From the NCBI RefSeq assembly GCF_029714405.1, contig NZ_CP121650.1, forward strand, positions 372,001 to 436,000: DNA of 64,000 nt, in the 5' to 3' direction. The stretch's first letter is position 1. Each line of letters opens with the position of its first letter. The stretch comes from Bradyrhizobium sp. CB82 (lineage in GTDB: Bacteria > Pseudomonadota > Alphaproteobacteria > Rhizobiales > Xanthobacteraceae). The notes beneath the pieces are model-generated. The model saw only the letters and a list, made by a program, of their open reading frames with translations. It was not told where the DNA came from and ran no database searches. Position numbers and translations under genes: made by a program. Of the stretch, positions 40,187 through 49,836 are shown in pieces.

Positions 40187-41818
40187 TCACAACTTCGCGC
40201 GCTGTGCGATGCCGTCGCGGATTGCGGTCAGCTCGGCTTCGTCCCAGATGCCGATCAAAAACCCGCCCTTCACCTGCAGCTGGTTGTCGGCATAGGCCGC
40301 GATCTTCTCAGGGGGTGTTGTGATGTGACCGCTCGGATGCAGCGCCCAGTCGAACAGCTCGGCCTGCAGCCGCGCAATGATTGCGGCGCAATCAGGATCG
40401 TCGCCACGATCGACAAACTCGTCCGGATCGGTCTCGAGGTCGTACAGCATCGGGCGGAAGCCGGAGGCGTGGATGTATTTCCAGCGGCCGTCGAACACCA
40501 TGAACAGTCGGCAGCGCTCGATCGGCTGGTTCAATTTCAGCCGCACGTCCTGCATGGCGTAGTCGTATTCGGAGAAAGCGACCTTGCGCCATTCCGGCTT
40601 CTCACCGCGCAGCAGCGGCAATAGCGAACGGCCCTCGAGGATGTGGCCCGGCACCTTGCCGCCAAAGTAGTCGACGAAGGTTGGTGCGAGATCGATGCCC
40701 TCGACCAGCGCGTCGCATTGCGTGCCGCGTGTGGCATCCGCCTCCTGCGAGGGATCGATCACGATCAGCGGGATCTTCGCCGACTGCTCGTGGAACAGAT
40801 CCTTTTCGCCCATCCAGTGATCGCCGAGATAATCGCCATGATCCGACGTGAACACGATCATGGTGGTCTCAAGCAGGCCGCGCTCTTCCAGAAACTTCAT
40901 CAGCACGCCCATCTGGTCGTCGATCTGCGTGATCAGGCCCATATAGGTCGGGATTACCTTCTCGCGGGCGTCGTCGCGTGCCATGTTGCGGGAGTAACGC
41001 ATGTCCATATAGGCGCCGAACACCGGATGCGGGTTCTGCCGCTCGCGCTCGGAGCGGATCGCCGGCCGCATGTCTGACGTCTTGTACATGCTGGCGTAGG
41101 GCTCCGGCGCGATGTAGGGCCAGTGCGGCTTGATGTAGGACAGATGCAGACACCACGGCCGGCTATCGCTCTCGGCCTCGGTGATGAAATCCATCGCGCG
41201 GCGCGTCATGTAGGGCGTTTCGGAATGCTCGTCCGGCACGCGGGCGGCCTTGTCGGCGTGCACCAGCAGCCAGCCGTTCTGCAAGGTGCCGTCGTTGGCA
41301 GCACCTGAATTCGCCCAATGCTCCCAGGGATTGGTTGCCTCAAATCCTTGGCTGCGCAGATACTCGTCGTATTTCGGACGCGGCCGGCCCGTCGGATGCA
41401 GGCCGTCGTCGCGCTCATAGGGCTCGAAACCGCATTCGGCGACGTGCACGCCGATGATCGATTCCGGCGGGATGCCGAGCATCTTCATGCCTTCGAGGTC
41501 GGGCGCCATGTGGGTCTTGCCGACCAGCACGTTGCGCACGCCGATCTTGTTGAGATGATCGCCGAGCGTCGGCTCGCCGACGCGTAAGGGCCAGCCGTTC
41601 CAGTGCGAGCCATGCGAGCGCATGTAGCGCCCGGTGTAGAACGACATGCGCGACGGCCCGCAGATCGGCGACTGCACATAGGCCTTGGAGAACAGCACGC
41701 CACGCTTCGCCATGGCGTCTATGTTCGGCGTCTTCAGCGAGGGGTGACCGGTGCAGCCGAGATAGTCGTAGCGAAGCTGGTCGCACATGATCCAGAGAAC
41801 GTTCTTCGCGCGCGACAT
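40187..41818 (-). CDS. Sulfatase / phosphonate monoester hydrolase family protein
   Basis: Alkaline-phosphatase-superfamily hydrolase, 543 aa. Metal-site Asp in VLWIMCDQLRYDYLG, formylglycine motif CGPSR at 53-57 (CxPxR consensus, so Cys53 would need conversion by a maturase not seen in this window), and TSDHGDYLGDHWMGEKD supplying further metal ligands. No signal peptide, suggesting a cytoplasmic enzyme like Rhizobium phosphonate monoester hydrolase rather than a secreted arylsulfatase. The substrate, a sulfate ester or phosphonate/phosphodiester, cannot be decided from sequence. Confidence 0.9.
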   Translation of the reverse strand: MSRAKNVLWIMCDQLRYDYLGCTGHPSLKTPNIDAMAKRGVLFSKAYVQSPICGPSRMSFYTGRYMRSHGSHWNGWPLRVGEPTLGDHLNKIGVRNVLVGKTHMAPDLEGMKMLGIPPESIIGVHVAECGFEPYERDDGLHPTGRPRPKYDEYLRSQGFEATNPWEHWANSGAANDGTLQNGWLLVHADKAARVPDEHSETPYMTRRAMDFITEAESDSRPWCLHLSYIKPHWPYIAPEPYASMYKTSDMRPAIRSERERQNPHPVFGAYMDMRYSRNMARDDAREKVIPTYMGLITQIDDQMGVLMKFLEERGLLETTMIVFTSDHGDYLGDHWMGEKDLFHEQSAKIPLIVIDPSQEADATRGTQCDALVEGIDLAPTFVDYFGGKVPGHILEGRSLLPLLRGEKPEWRKVAFSEYDYAMQDVRLKLNQPIERCRLFMVFDGRWKYIHASGFRPMLYDLETDPDEFVDRGDDPDCAAIIARLQAELFDWALHPSGHITTPPEKIAAYADNQLQVKGGFLIGIWDEAELTAIRDGIAQRAKL

Positions 41819-41887
41819 GGTTCGCCCCCGCTTTTCTTGATTGCTCGATGCTGCGCCATCGCGTCGGCGAAGACATCCAGGCTGGGT

Positions 41888-43518
<1,631 letters not shown>

Positions 43519-43675
43519 GTCGAGTGCTCTCTTGCCGGAGATACCAATCGCTACCGCGATGCGAGGAGCGCGACAATATGTTCAATTCGTCATGACCGGG
43601 CTTGTCCCGCGGCTCCACGTCATTAAAACGACCGCAAGCGAATCTATTCGCCGGTTTCTGACGCTCCTTCCGCCC

Positions 43676-43762
43676 GTCATTGCGAGCGAAGCGAAGCAAT
43701 CCAGTCTGTCTCCGCGAAAGCAGTCTGGATTGCTGAAGTCGCTTTTGTTCCTCGCAATGAGG
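43676..43762. repeat. Palindromic interspersed element, family C copy 2
   Basis: gtcattgcgagcgaagcgaa gcaatccagtctg ... cagtctggattgctgaag ... cctcgcaatgagg; matches the element at 20386-20472. It lies just upstream of the DMT transporter gene. Confidence 0.8.
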
Positions 43763-43782
43763 AGTCTCCACGAACGACAGCA

Positions 43783-44697
43783 ATGCCTATCTTCAAGAAA
43801 CTCTCGGCCTATGACGAACGCTCGGCGCGGTTGGCCGGCATTTTGCTGATGGTGCTGTCGATCTTCATGTTCTCGTTCGGCGATGCCATGGGCAAGTTCA
43901 TCGTCGCGACCTATTCGGTAGGGCAGCTTCTGTTTCTGCGCGCCTGCGCGGCCTTGCTCGTGCTGGCACCAACGATCTGGCGGCAGCGTCACGAATTCAT
44001 TCATCTGGAGCGGCCTTGGTTGCAACTCTTCCGCGTGGTGCTCTCGACGCTGGAGGTGGCGGCCTTCTTCCTCGCGACCGTCTATCTGCCGCTCGCCGAC
44101 GTCATCACCTATTATCTGGCAGGTCCGATCTTCGTCACCGCGCTATCCGCGATCGTCTTGGGCGAGCAGGTCGGCTGGCGGCGCTGGACCGCGATCCTGA
44201 TCGGCTTTTCCGGCGTCCTGATCGCCTTGCGGCCGTCGGCGCAGACGGTGAGCCTGCCGGCGCTGATTGCGCTCGGCGGCAGCCTGTCGTTTGCGACGCT
44301 GATGCTGGTCACGCGTTCGCTGCGCGCCACTCCCGACATCGTGATGGCCTCCTCGCAGTTCGGCGGAACGTTCCTGCTCGGGCTCGGCCTCTCCATGTTT
44401 CATTGGGTGCCGCCCAGCGCGGGCAGCCTCGTGCTGTTTGTGCTGTCCGGCTGCACTTCGGTGGCGGCGCTTCTGTGCGTCAACCGTTCGCTCAAGCTCG
44501 CGCCGGCGAGCGTTGTGGTGCCCTATCAATATTCGATGATCGTCTGGGCCGTGATCTTCGGCTTCATCGTGTTCGGCGACGTGCCGCAGATCGCCACCAT
44601 CATCGGCGCCGCCATCATCATCGGAGCCGGCTTCTACATCTATCTGCGTGAGCGGGATCTGGGACGGCAGGATGACCAGGTGAATCCGCCCGTGTAA
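43783..44697 (+). CDS. DMT-superfamily (EamA) transporter
   Basis: Integral membrane protein of 304 aa with two EamA repeats and about ten membrane segments, from ILLMVLSIFMFSFGDAMGKFIV to IATIIGAAIIIGAGFYIYL. Typical features include PLADVITYYLAGPIFVTALSAIVLGEQVGWRRW in repeat 1 and ASVVVPYQYSMIVWAVIFGFIVFGDVP in repeat 2. A likely exporter of amino acids or other metabolites; substrate unknown. Opposite in direction to the flanking ribosomal/obg block. Confidence 0.9.
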   Translation: MPIFKKLSAYDERSARLAGILLMVLSIFMFSFGDAMGKFIVATYSVGQLLFLRACAALLVLAPTIWRQRHEFIHLERPWLQLFRVVLSTLEVAAFFLATVYLPLADVITYYLAGPIFVTALSAIVLGEQVGWRRWTAILIGFSGVLIALRPSAQTVSLPALIALGGSLSFATLMLVTRSLRATPDIVMASSQFGGTFLLGLGLSMFHWVPPSAGSLVLFVLSGCTSVAALLCVNRSLKLAPASVVVPYQYSMIVWAVIFGFIVFGDVPQIATIIGAAIIIGAGFYIYLRERDLGRQDDQVNPPV

Positions 44698-44718
44698 GAG
44701 CGGCGCCACAAATCTGCT

Positions 44719-44757
44719 GTCGTCCCGGACTCGCGCTTCGCGCGCCCCGGGACGACG
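44719..44757. repeat. Hairpin between convergent genes
   Basis: gtcgtcccgg actcgcgcttc / gcgcgccccgggacgac: a strong inverted repeat between the DMT transporter and the GNAT gene, likely a bidirectional terminator-like element. Confidence 0.6.
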
Positions 44758-44781
44758 GCCGTTGTTGCGGCGACGCCGTGC

Positions 44782-45375
44782 CTATCTGACCCGCCGCGCG
44801 CTGCTCCAGCTCTTCAGCGAGGACCACACGCCGCGCGACAGGCGGAAGCAGTCGACGGGGGTCGAGGATCCCAGCGCGTAGAAGCGATGCAGCTGGACGC
44901 CGCTCCACTGGAAGCCGCACTTTTCCAGCACGTTGCGCGAGGCCGGATTGGTGACGCGCGCACCCGCATAGAGATGATCCTCGGAAAACTCCTCGAAGAA
45001 GAAGTCGATCGCCCCGCGCGCAGCCTCGGTGGCGAAGCCCTTGCCCCAATGCTCGACGCCGAGCCAATAGCCGAGCTCGGCGCTATCGGGCGTCGAACAG
45101 TCGATGCCGATCATGCCGACGGGCGCATTGTCATGCTCGATCAGGAACACGGTCTCGTTGCCGAGCTCGGCGGTGGCGCGGATGAATTCCACGGCGTCGT
45201 CGTGCGAATAGGGATGCGGCAGGCGGCGCGTGTTCTCGGCGATGCGGCGGTCGTTGGCGAGGCGGGCGATCGCCTTGACGTCGGCGAGTGTCGGCTTGCG
45301 CAAGGTCAGCCGCTCGGTGGCGACGACGTTCGGCCTCGCTTCGCGCAAGGTCGTGCTCGAAAAGTCCTGCAACAT
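44782..45375 (-). CDS. GNAT family N-acetyltransferase (RimJ-like)
   Basis: 197 aa from the ATG at 45375, chosen because ACGGAG lies upstream at normal spacing; a TTG at 45390 would add five residues. Acetyl-CoA-binding fold with LTLRKPTLADVKAIARLANDRRIAENTRRLPHPYS, AELGYWLGVEHWGKGFATEAARGAIDFFFEEF and ASRNVLEKCGFQW, close to ribosomal-protein N-acetyltransferases. It follows rpmA, its usual position in alphaproteobacteria. Confidence 0.9.
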   Translation of the reverse strand: MLQDFSSTTLREARPNVVATERLTLRKPTLADVKAIARLANDRRIAENTRRLPHPYSHDDAVEFIRATAELGNETVFLIEHDNAPVGMIGIDCSTPDSAELGYWLGVEHWGKGFATEAARGAIDFFFEEFSEDHLYAGARVTNPASRNVLEKCGFQWSGVQLHRFYALGSSTPVDCFRLSRGVWSSLKSWSSARRVR

Positions 45376-45404
45376 GTCCGGCTCCGTCAAAGACTTAAAG
45401 TCAA

Positions 45405-45438
45405 AACGAAAAGGGGAGGCCGGTTTCCCGCCTCCCCT
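45405..45438 (-). terminator. Intrinsic terminator of rplU-rpmA
   Basis: Nine-base-pair stem aggggaggc / gcctcccct around a 9-base loop; the minus-strand product is followed by TTTTCGTTTT. Located about 70 bases after the rpmA stop and before the GNAT start. Confidence 0.75.
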
Positions 45439-45506
45439 GGAGCCTTGATCTTAGGACTCCGCCGGTTTGGTCAGGACCCGGCGGACTCCAGATTTGATCC
45501 ACCGTA

Positions 45507-45776
45507 TTATTCAGCCGCCTCTACGACCGGAAGCACCGATACCAGCGTGCGGCCGTTGGCTTTGGCCTGGAACGCAACGCGGCCTTCCACCTTGGCGAAC
45601 AGAGTGTGGTCAGTGCCCATGCCCACATTAAGGCCGGGATGCCAGGTGGTGCCGCGCTGACGCGCGATGATATTGCCGGGAATCACATGCTCCCCGCCGA
45701 ACACCTTGATGCCGAGGCGCTTGCCCTTCGAATCGCGTCCGTTGCGCGATGAACCGCCTGCTTTTTTGTGAGCCAT
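45507..45776 (-). CDS. rpmA: 50S ribosomal protein L27
   Basis: 89 aa. [42 protein letters not shown] is the universal bL27 N-terminal half, which reaches the peptidyl-transferase centre. Downstream of rplU with a 100-bp spacer. Confidence 0.98.
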   Translation of the reverse strand: MAHKKAGGSSRNGRDSKGKRLGIKVFGGEHVIPGNIIARQRGTTWHPGLNVGMGTDHTLFAKVEGRVAFQAKANGRTLVSVLPVVEAAE

Positions 45777-45878
45777 GGCTCGTCTCCGAAATCCTGCGTA
45801 TCTCTAGATCAATTCCTTGACGGAATCATTTCACTTTTTCTCACGCATCAATTCGTGAATTGGCGTGATCAAATGTCG

Positions 45879-46265
45879 TTATTCGGCGGCTTCCTTTACC
45901 GACTCCTTGGCCACCTTCTCCTTCTTCGGGCGCGGGCCCTTGGTGGGCTTGGCGTTGTCGGTCAGGATCTCGGTGACGCGGAGCACGGTGATCTCGTCGC
46001 GATAGCCGCGCTTGCGGCGCGAATTCTTGCGGCGGCGCTTCTTGAACGCGATGACCTTCGGCCCGCGCTTGTGGTCGAGCACCTCGACCGCCACGGACGC
46101 GCCGGCAACCGTCGGGGCACCCAGGACCGGCGTGTCGCCGCCGACCACCAGAACTTCACTCAGCTGCACGATCGTGCCGACTTCGCCGGCGATCTTGCCT
46201 ACTTCGAGAACATCATCCGGCACGACGCGGTATTGCTTGCCGCCGGTTTTGATGACTGCGAACAT
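45879..46265 (-). CDS. rplU: 50S ribosomal protein L21
   Basis: 128 aa. bL21 core [25 protein letters not shown] ... [25 protein letters not shown] is followed by a Lys/Glu-rich tail of about 25 residues ([22 protein letters not shown]), an extension common in rhizobia. A sigma-70-type promoter lies about 165 bases upstream. Confidence 0.97.
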   Translation of the reverse strand: MFAVIKTGGKQYRVVPDDVLEVGKIAGEVGTIVQLSEVLVVGGDTPVLGAPTVAGASVAVEVLDHKRGPKVIAFKKRRRKNSRRKRGYRDEITVLRVTEILTDNAKPTKGPRPKKEKVAKESVKEAAE

Positions 46266-46596
46266 CGTTCTTTCTCCGTGTTCAATCCCGGCCTCGGGAC
46301 GAGCATCGTCCGGGTCGGCTTTTTGTCAGTCGCTATGGGTTTTCTTAAGTTTCGCGCGGGCGGGAGGAATCCCATTGAAAACCCACGCAAAAACGAGCGG
46401 CGCGAGAAACGCCCCGCGCCGGCTGCGGGACTTATAGCGGCCATCCGCCGCAAGTCAAGGAAAACCGCTGAAAACGGCCCGGATTTGAAGGATTTGGCCG
46501 CGCTGGCGGCCTTCGGCCGAATCTCGACCGGCTTTGCAACAAACCGGTTCCCCCGCAGTTGTCCCGGCCGGAACAGATATGCGGGCAAGGGCTCCC
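46266..46596. other. 331-bp divergent control region of rplU and the ROK-like gene
   Basis: No gene. Contains the strong minus-strand promoter at 46431-46458 and a leader of about 160 bases before rplU. The promoter for the plus-strand ROK-like gene must also lie here but is not obvious. Confidence 0.7.
46431..46458 (-). promoter_or_regulatory. Sigma-70-type promoter for rplU-rpmA
   Basis: On the minus strand TTGACT (46458-46453), 16 bases, TATAAG (46436-46431): close to consensus with acceptable spacing. The predicted transcript has a long leader before rplU, which could hold regulatory structure. Confidence 0.75.
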
Positions 46597-47751
46597 ATGG
46601 CAACAGACGAACTGGTCAAGACGACGGGCATCGCCCAGCACGGGGCGAGCCGCCTGCCGTCGGTCGATGTCGACAGCTTCAACATCGAGATCAAGGACGA
46701 TGATGGCTTCCTCGGCGACCGCGCCAGCAAGGGTGCGTTTCGCGACATTCTCGAAGAGTGGCGCAAGCCGCTGCGCAAGAGCGGCGAGGATCCCTTCGGC
46801 GACGAGCCATCCGACAAGATCAGCAAGAAGGCCCTCGATGCGGTCCTGATCGGCGACGATACCGAGGCCACGGCCGTCGTGCACAGCGCGATCGAGGATT
46901 TCGCCCAGGAGCTCGCTTACGTCACGCGGCGGTTCCTCAAGACCAAGGCCTGGGCCAAGACCGAGTGCATCGTGGTCGGTGGCGGCTTTCGCGCCAGCCG
47001 GCTCGGCGAAATTGCCATCGCCCGGGCCGAGATCATTCTCAAATCGGAAGGCTTCAAGGTCGACCTGGTGCCGATCCGCTTCGATCCGGATGATGCCGGC
47101 CTGATCGGAGCCCTGCATCTCGCGCCGTCCTGGATCTTCGAGGCTTATGACAGCATCCTCGCGGTCGACATCGGCGGCACCAACATCCGCTGTGGCATCG
47201 TCGAGACGCGCTGGAAGAAAGCGCCCGATCTGTCCAAGGCGGTGGTCTTCAAATCCGATCTATGGCGCCATGCCGATGGTGAGCCGAGCCGCGAGGCCGC
47301 AGTGAAACGGCTGGTCAAGATGCTCGAAGGCCTGATCGAGGACGCCGAGGCCGAAGGCTTCAAGCTTGCGCCCTTCATCGGCATTGCCTGTCCCGGCGTG
47401 ATCAACGCGGACGGCTCGATCGAGAAGGGCGCGCAGAACCTGCCGGGCAATTGGGAGAGCAGCAAGTTCAACCTGCCGGCCAGCCTGATCGCGGGCATCC
47501 CCGAGATCGGCGGGCACGACACCGCGATCGTGATGCACAATGACGGCGTCGTCCAGGGCCTCTCGGAGGTGCCCTTCATGCAGGATGTCGAGCGCTGGGG
47601 CGTGCTCACGATCGGCACAGGCCTTGGGAATGCGCGCTTCACCAACCGCCGCAAGGAGGGCGGCAACGGCAAGGACCGTTCCTCTGCGGACAACGGGAAG
47701 AAGAAGGCCAAGGAGAACAACAAGGAAGACAGGCAGAACGACAAGGAGTAA
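46597..47751 (+). CDS. ROK-like protein with apparent circularly permuted motif order
   Basis: 384 aa from the ATG at 46597. The N-terminal half ends with EDFAQELAYVTRRFLKTKAW, ECIVVGGGFRASRLGEIAI (IVVGGG 125-130) and DAGLIGALHLAP (166-177), which in ordinary ROK kinases form the C-terminus. Only then comes the phosphate-1 loop AVDIGGTNIRCGIVE (191-198), the GIACPGVINADG segment (~262), the catalytic-type HNDG (314-317) and phosphate-2 IGTGLG (339-344), normally the first part. The zinc CxCG motif of ROK proteins is absent. It ends in a charged low-complexity tail. A sugar-kinase or regulatory role is inferred only. Confidence 0.85.
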   Translation: MATDELVKTTGIAQHGASRLPSVDVDSFNIEIKDDDGFLGDRASKGAFRDILEEWRKPLRKSGEDPFGDEPSDKISKKALDAVLIGDDTEATAVVHSAIEDFAQELAYVTRRFLKTKAWAKTECIVVGGGFRASRLGEIAIARAEIILKSEGFKVDLVPIRFDPDDAGLIGALHLAPSWIFEAYDSILAVDIGGTNIRCGIVETRWKKAPDLSKAVVFKSDLWRHADGEPSREAAVKRLVKMLEGLIEDAEAEGFKLAPFIGIACPGVINADGSIEKGAQNLPGNWESSKFNLPASLIAGIPEIGGHDTAIVMHNDGVVQGLSEVPFMQDVERWGVLTIGTGLGNARFTNRRKEGGNGKDRSSADNGKKKAKENNKEDRQNDKE

Positions 47752-48055
47752 CCCTGAGCGGTTAAGGTTAAGGAACGGATTGCGTTGCGAGGTGTGTCGC
47801 ACACTCGCTATAGTTGCATCCGTCGCCTCACGCCGGCCGGCGAAGCCGCCCTTCTCGGCCTGCATCTCAATGAGCGGCAACGGGACCGCCAGTGTTTTAC
47901 CGCGTCTGGCGGTCCCGCCTTTGGCGCCGCCATGCCGGCCCCGTCGCTTCCCAACCAGCGTGATTCGCGCAGGGCTCGGTTGCGCCCCGCCGGATTCGGG
48001 AAGTTTTGGCACAAACTGCACTTTGCACCCGTTCTCCCCGGTCTAGTATTACCGC
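47752..48055. other. 304-bp gene-free stretch after the ROK-like gene
   Basis: No supported coding sequence. Local inverted GC-rich segments are present but no T-tract terminator. A possible 33-residue membrane peptide starts at 48056. Confidence 0.6.
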
Positions 48056-48157
48056 ATGGGGAACGATCTGGTGTTTCGTATCGCGGTCATCGTCCTGGGA
48101 ACGCTGCCGGTCGTACTGACGGCTGTCGCCCTGCTCGGCACCCCCGTCTCGAACTGA
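48056..48157 (+). CDS. Possible small membrane peptide (33 aa)
   Basis: MGNDLVFRIAVIVLGTLPVVL followed by TAVALLGTPVSN and a stop: a short hydrophilic start, one predicted membrane helix of about 22 residues, and a short tail. It is upstream of tRNA-Ser. No clear SD. Single-span peptides of this sort are easily missed, but a chance frame is possible. Confidence 0.35.
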   Translation: MGNDLVFRIAVIVLGTLPVVLTAVALLGTPVSN

Positions 48158-48285
48158 GGCAGTCAGGCTCCGCGCGCTCCGATGGCGGCGAACGAATCTG
48201 CACGAAAACCGGCCATCGGCCCGGGGTCGGCCGCTCGTTCCTCTTTGCCGCCACCACGAGGCACTGGATTTTCCTCCGCCGCGCC

Positions 48286-48314
48286 TTGTCTGGCCCGTCA
48301 TCCTCGCCTAGAAC
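48286..48314 (+). promoter_or_regulatory. Candidate promoter of tRNA-Ser
   Basis: TTGTCT (48286-48291), 17 bases, TAGAAC (48309-48314), placing a start about 36 bases upstream of the mature tRNA 5' end. Two mismatches per hexamer at most in an otherwise GC-rich context. Confidence 0.5.
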
Positions 48315-48356
48315 ACGCCCCGACCGCCCGGGGCTACCCCCGATTTGGCGCCTTCA

Positions 48357-48446
48357 GGAGAGGTGGCAGAGTGGTTGAATGCACCGCACTCGAAATGCGG
48401 CATAGGTGCAAGCCTATCGGGGGTTCGAATCCCTCCCTCTCCGCCA
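48357..48446 (+). tRNA. tRNA-Ser (anticodon CGA)
   Basis: 90 nt. Acceptor stem GGAGAGG / CCTCTCC, anticodon stem CCGCA/TGCGG with loop CTCGAAA giving anticodon CGA, a long variable arm (ataggtgcaagcctat) typical of class II serine tRNAs, T arm GGGGGTTCGAATCCCTC, and an encoded CCA end. It reads UCG codons, frequent in this GC-rich genome. The accessory region begins just downstream, though no integrase or repeated tRNA 3' end was found. Confidence 0.95.
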
Positions 48447-48715
48447 TATAGGCCGAAAAGCTCTTATTTTTCAGCGCTTCCTGAAGCTGGCTGTTGAGCG
48501 GCCCATATCCCGGCCCATACTTCCGATGGGGCGGAATCACTGCCTTGGGCGTGCGTGTTCGAGCGATACGGTTACCTTTGCGAGGCGTCGGGGGTATCTG
48601 AACAGCGTGCCACCACCAGGGAGATGTTGTCTCGCGCGCCGCCGCTGAAGGCCTTCGCGGCGAGCTTACGCGTGACCTGGAGAGGATCGTTGGCCCTTCT
48701 CGAGGTGCTCCCGAT

Positions 48716-48779
48716 GATCTCACTGGTGACTGATCTCACTGGTGACTGATCTCACTGGTGACTGATCTCACTGGTGACT
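48716..48779 (-). repeat. Four exact copies of a 16-bp tandem repeat in the PP2C gene
   Basis: The unit gatctcactggtgact (plus strand) is repeated exactly at 48716-48731, 48732-48747, 48748-48763 and 48764-48779. Sixteen is not a multiple of three; on the minus strand the second unit translated contains an in-frame TGA. The repeat therefore truncates the PP2C protein. Confidence 0.98.
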
Positions 48780-49390
48780 ATGTCGGTGAGGCCATCGCTG
48801 CACAGGAGCAGGGTCTCTCCGGGAGCAAGCGGCGGGTCGACGGAGATGTGAGGTTCGACCGCGATAGGAAATGAAGAGCCGCCCAAGGCCTGAGTGAGGG
48901 CATGGGACCGGCGGTGACCGAAGTGACTGCTCTCGCCTTCGGGTACATCGTCGTGGCTGAGCTGCACCAATTGGCCCCCGCTGAGCAGATAGCAGCGGCT
49001 GTCGCCAATGTTGAATGTGAGTAGTTGACCGGCCGTCAGAACCGCTCCCACGAGCGTCGAACCCATGCCGAGCGCTTCCTCGTGCTCCAGCATGAGTTCG
49101 TAGAGGTATCGATTAGCTTCCTCGACCACCTCAGCACAGGAGGCGGGATTTGAAAGCCGATCAATCGCAGCAACCAGATAATCGAGGACAGCACGGCTGG
49201 CCATCGCGCCGTGCGCGTGGCCACCCATGCCGTCCGCGATCATCAGGAGGCAGCAATCGTTCGGTGACGACATGATTATCGGCACGTCCATGTCGCCGGT
49301 GAGGACACGGTTGTCGATCGCGATAGCGTCCTCGTTGTTCGGACGCACGCGACCGCGATGGGTGAACGCAGCGATGGTCCAGCTTGGCAT
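48752..49390 (-). CDS. PP2C-type Ser/Thr phosphatase, C-terminally truncated by repeat
   Basis: 212 aa as encoded. Metal-binding motifs NNEDA, IADGMGGHAHG and LLCSDGLTDIV of PP2C are present (RVRPNNEDAIAIDN near residue 16-29). Translation enters the 16-bp tandem repeat and stops at TGA 48754-48752. With a single repeat unit the frame would continue IIGSTSRRANDPLQVTRKLA and then GGARDNISLVVARCSDT to a TAA at 48574-48572, restoring the final PP2C motif whose Asp (DNIS) binds metal. The product made here lacks that motif and is probably inactive. Role likely in stress or secretion signalling, unproven. Confidence 0.85.
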   Translation of the reverse strand: MPSWTIAAFTHRGRVRPNNEDAIAIDNRVLTGDMDVPIIMSSPNDCCLLMIADGMGGHAHGAMASRAVLDYLVAAIDRLSNPASCAEVVEEANRYLYELMLEHEEALGMGSTLVGAVLTAGQLLTFNIGDSRCYLLSGGQLVQLSHDDVPEGESSHFGHRRSHALTQALGGSSFPIAVEPHISVDPPLAPGETLLLCSDGLTDIVTSEISHQ

Positions 49391-49462
49391 ATTCAGACAA
49401 TCCGGGCGGATGATGCCGCCCTTGTCAAGGCATAAAGGCGTCCGCGCACGAACGCCGTCGCT

Positions 49463-49687
49463 TCAGGGTGTCCGCAGTCCAATCCCGCCGCGGATCTGGG
49501 AGGATGGCATTCGAGGCAGCTCGGCTCTTGTGTCAGTCCAGGTAGCGCCAGAACCATGTGTATTGGTCCTGACGTAGTACGCGCCAAGCTTGGGCGACCC
49601 AGCATACCTGAAACCATCCGCGAATGCTTGCGAATGGAAGCTGATAGCTGCCAAACCGGCGAGCAGCAAAAGAGCATAGTTCTTCAT
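49463..49687 (-). CDS. Small secreted protein, unknown function
   Basis: 74 aa from ATG 49687, supported by GGAGGA about 6 bases upstream. Signal peptide MKNYALLLLAGLAAISFHSQAFA, then a mature ~51-residue protein DGFRYAGSPKLGAYYVRT ... MPSSQIRGGIGLRTP. No cysteines in the mature part. Lies between the PP2C and cyclase genes; family not recognised. Confidence 0.65.
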   Translation of the reverse strand: MKNYALLLLAGLAAISFHSQAFADGFRYAGSPKLGAYYVRTNTHGSGATWTDTRAELPRMPSSQIRGGIGLRTP

Positions 49688-49836
49688 CGATTCCTCCAAG
49701 AGTTGTGCTGTCCTGCTGATCAGGAGAGCACAATCCTGCTGGAGCGCGAGTCAATTCGGAAATGCTGTATTGCTCTAGTGCCGATGCAGTGCGTCTATGG
49801 CGGCGAGATTGGTCGGCATAGAAGCGCACAGTTTTC

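Noticed and set aside
48334..48723. Minus-strand frame reading EREGFEPP...LPPLLK across the tRNA
   Set aside because: It is the well-known spurious translation antisense to tRNA-Ser; not an integrase.
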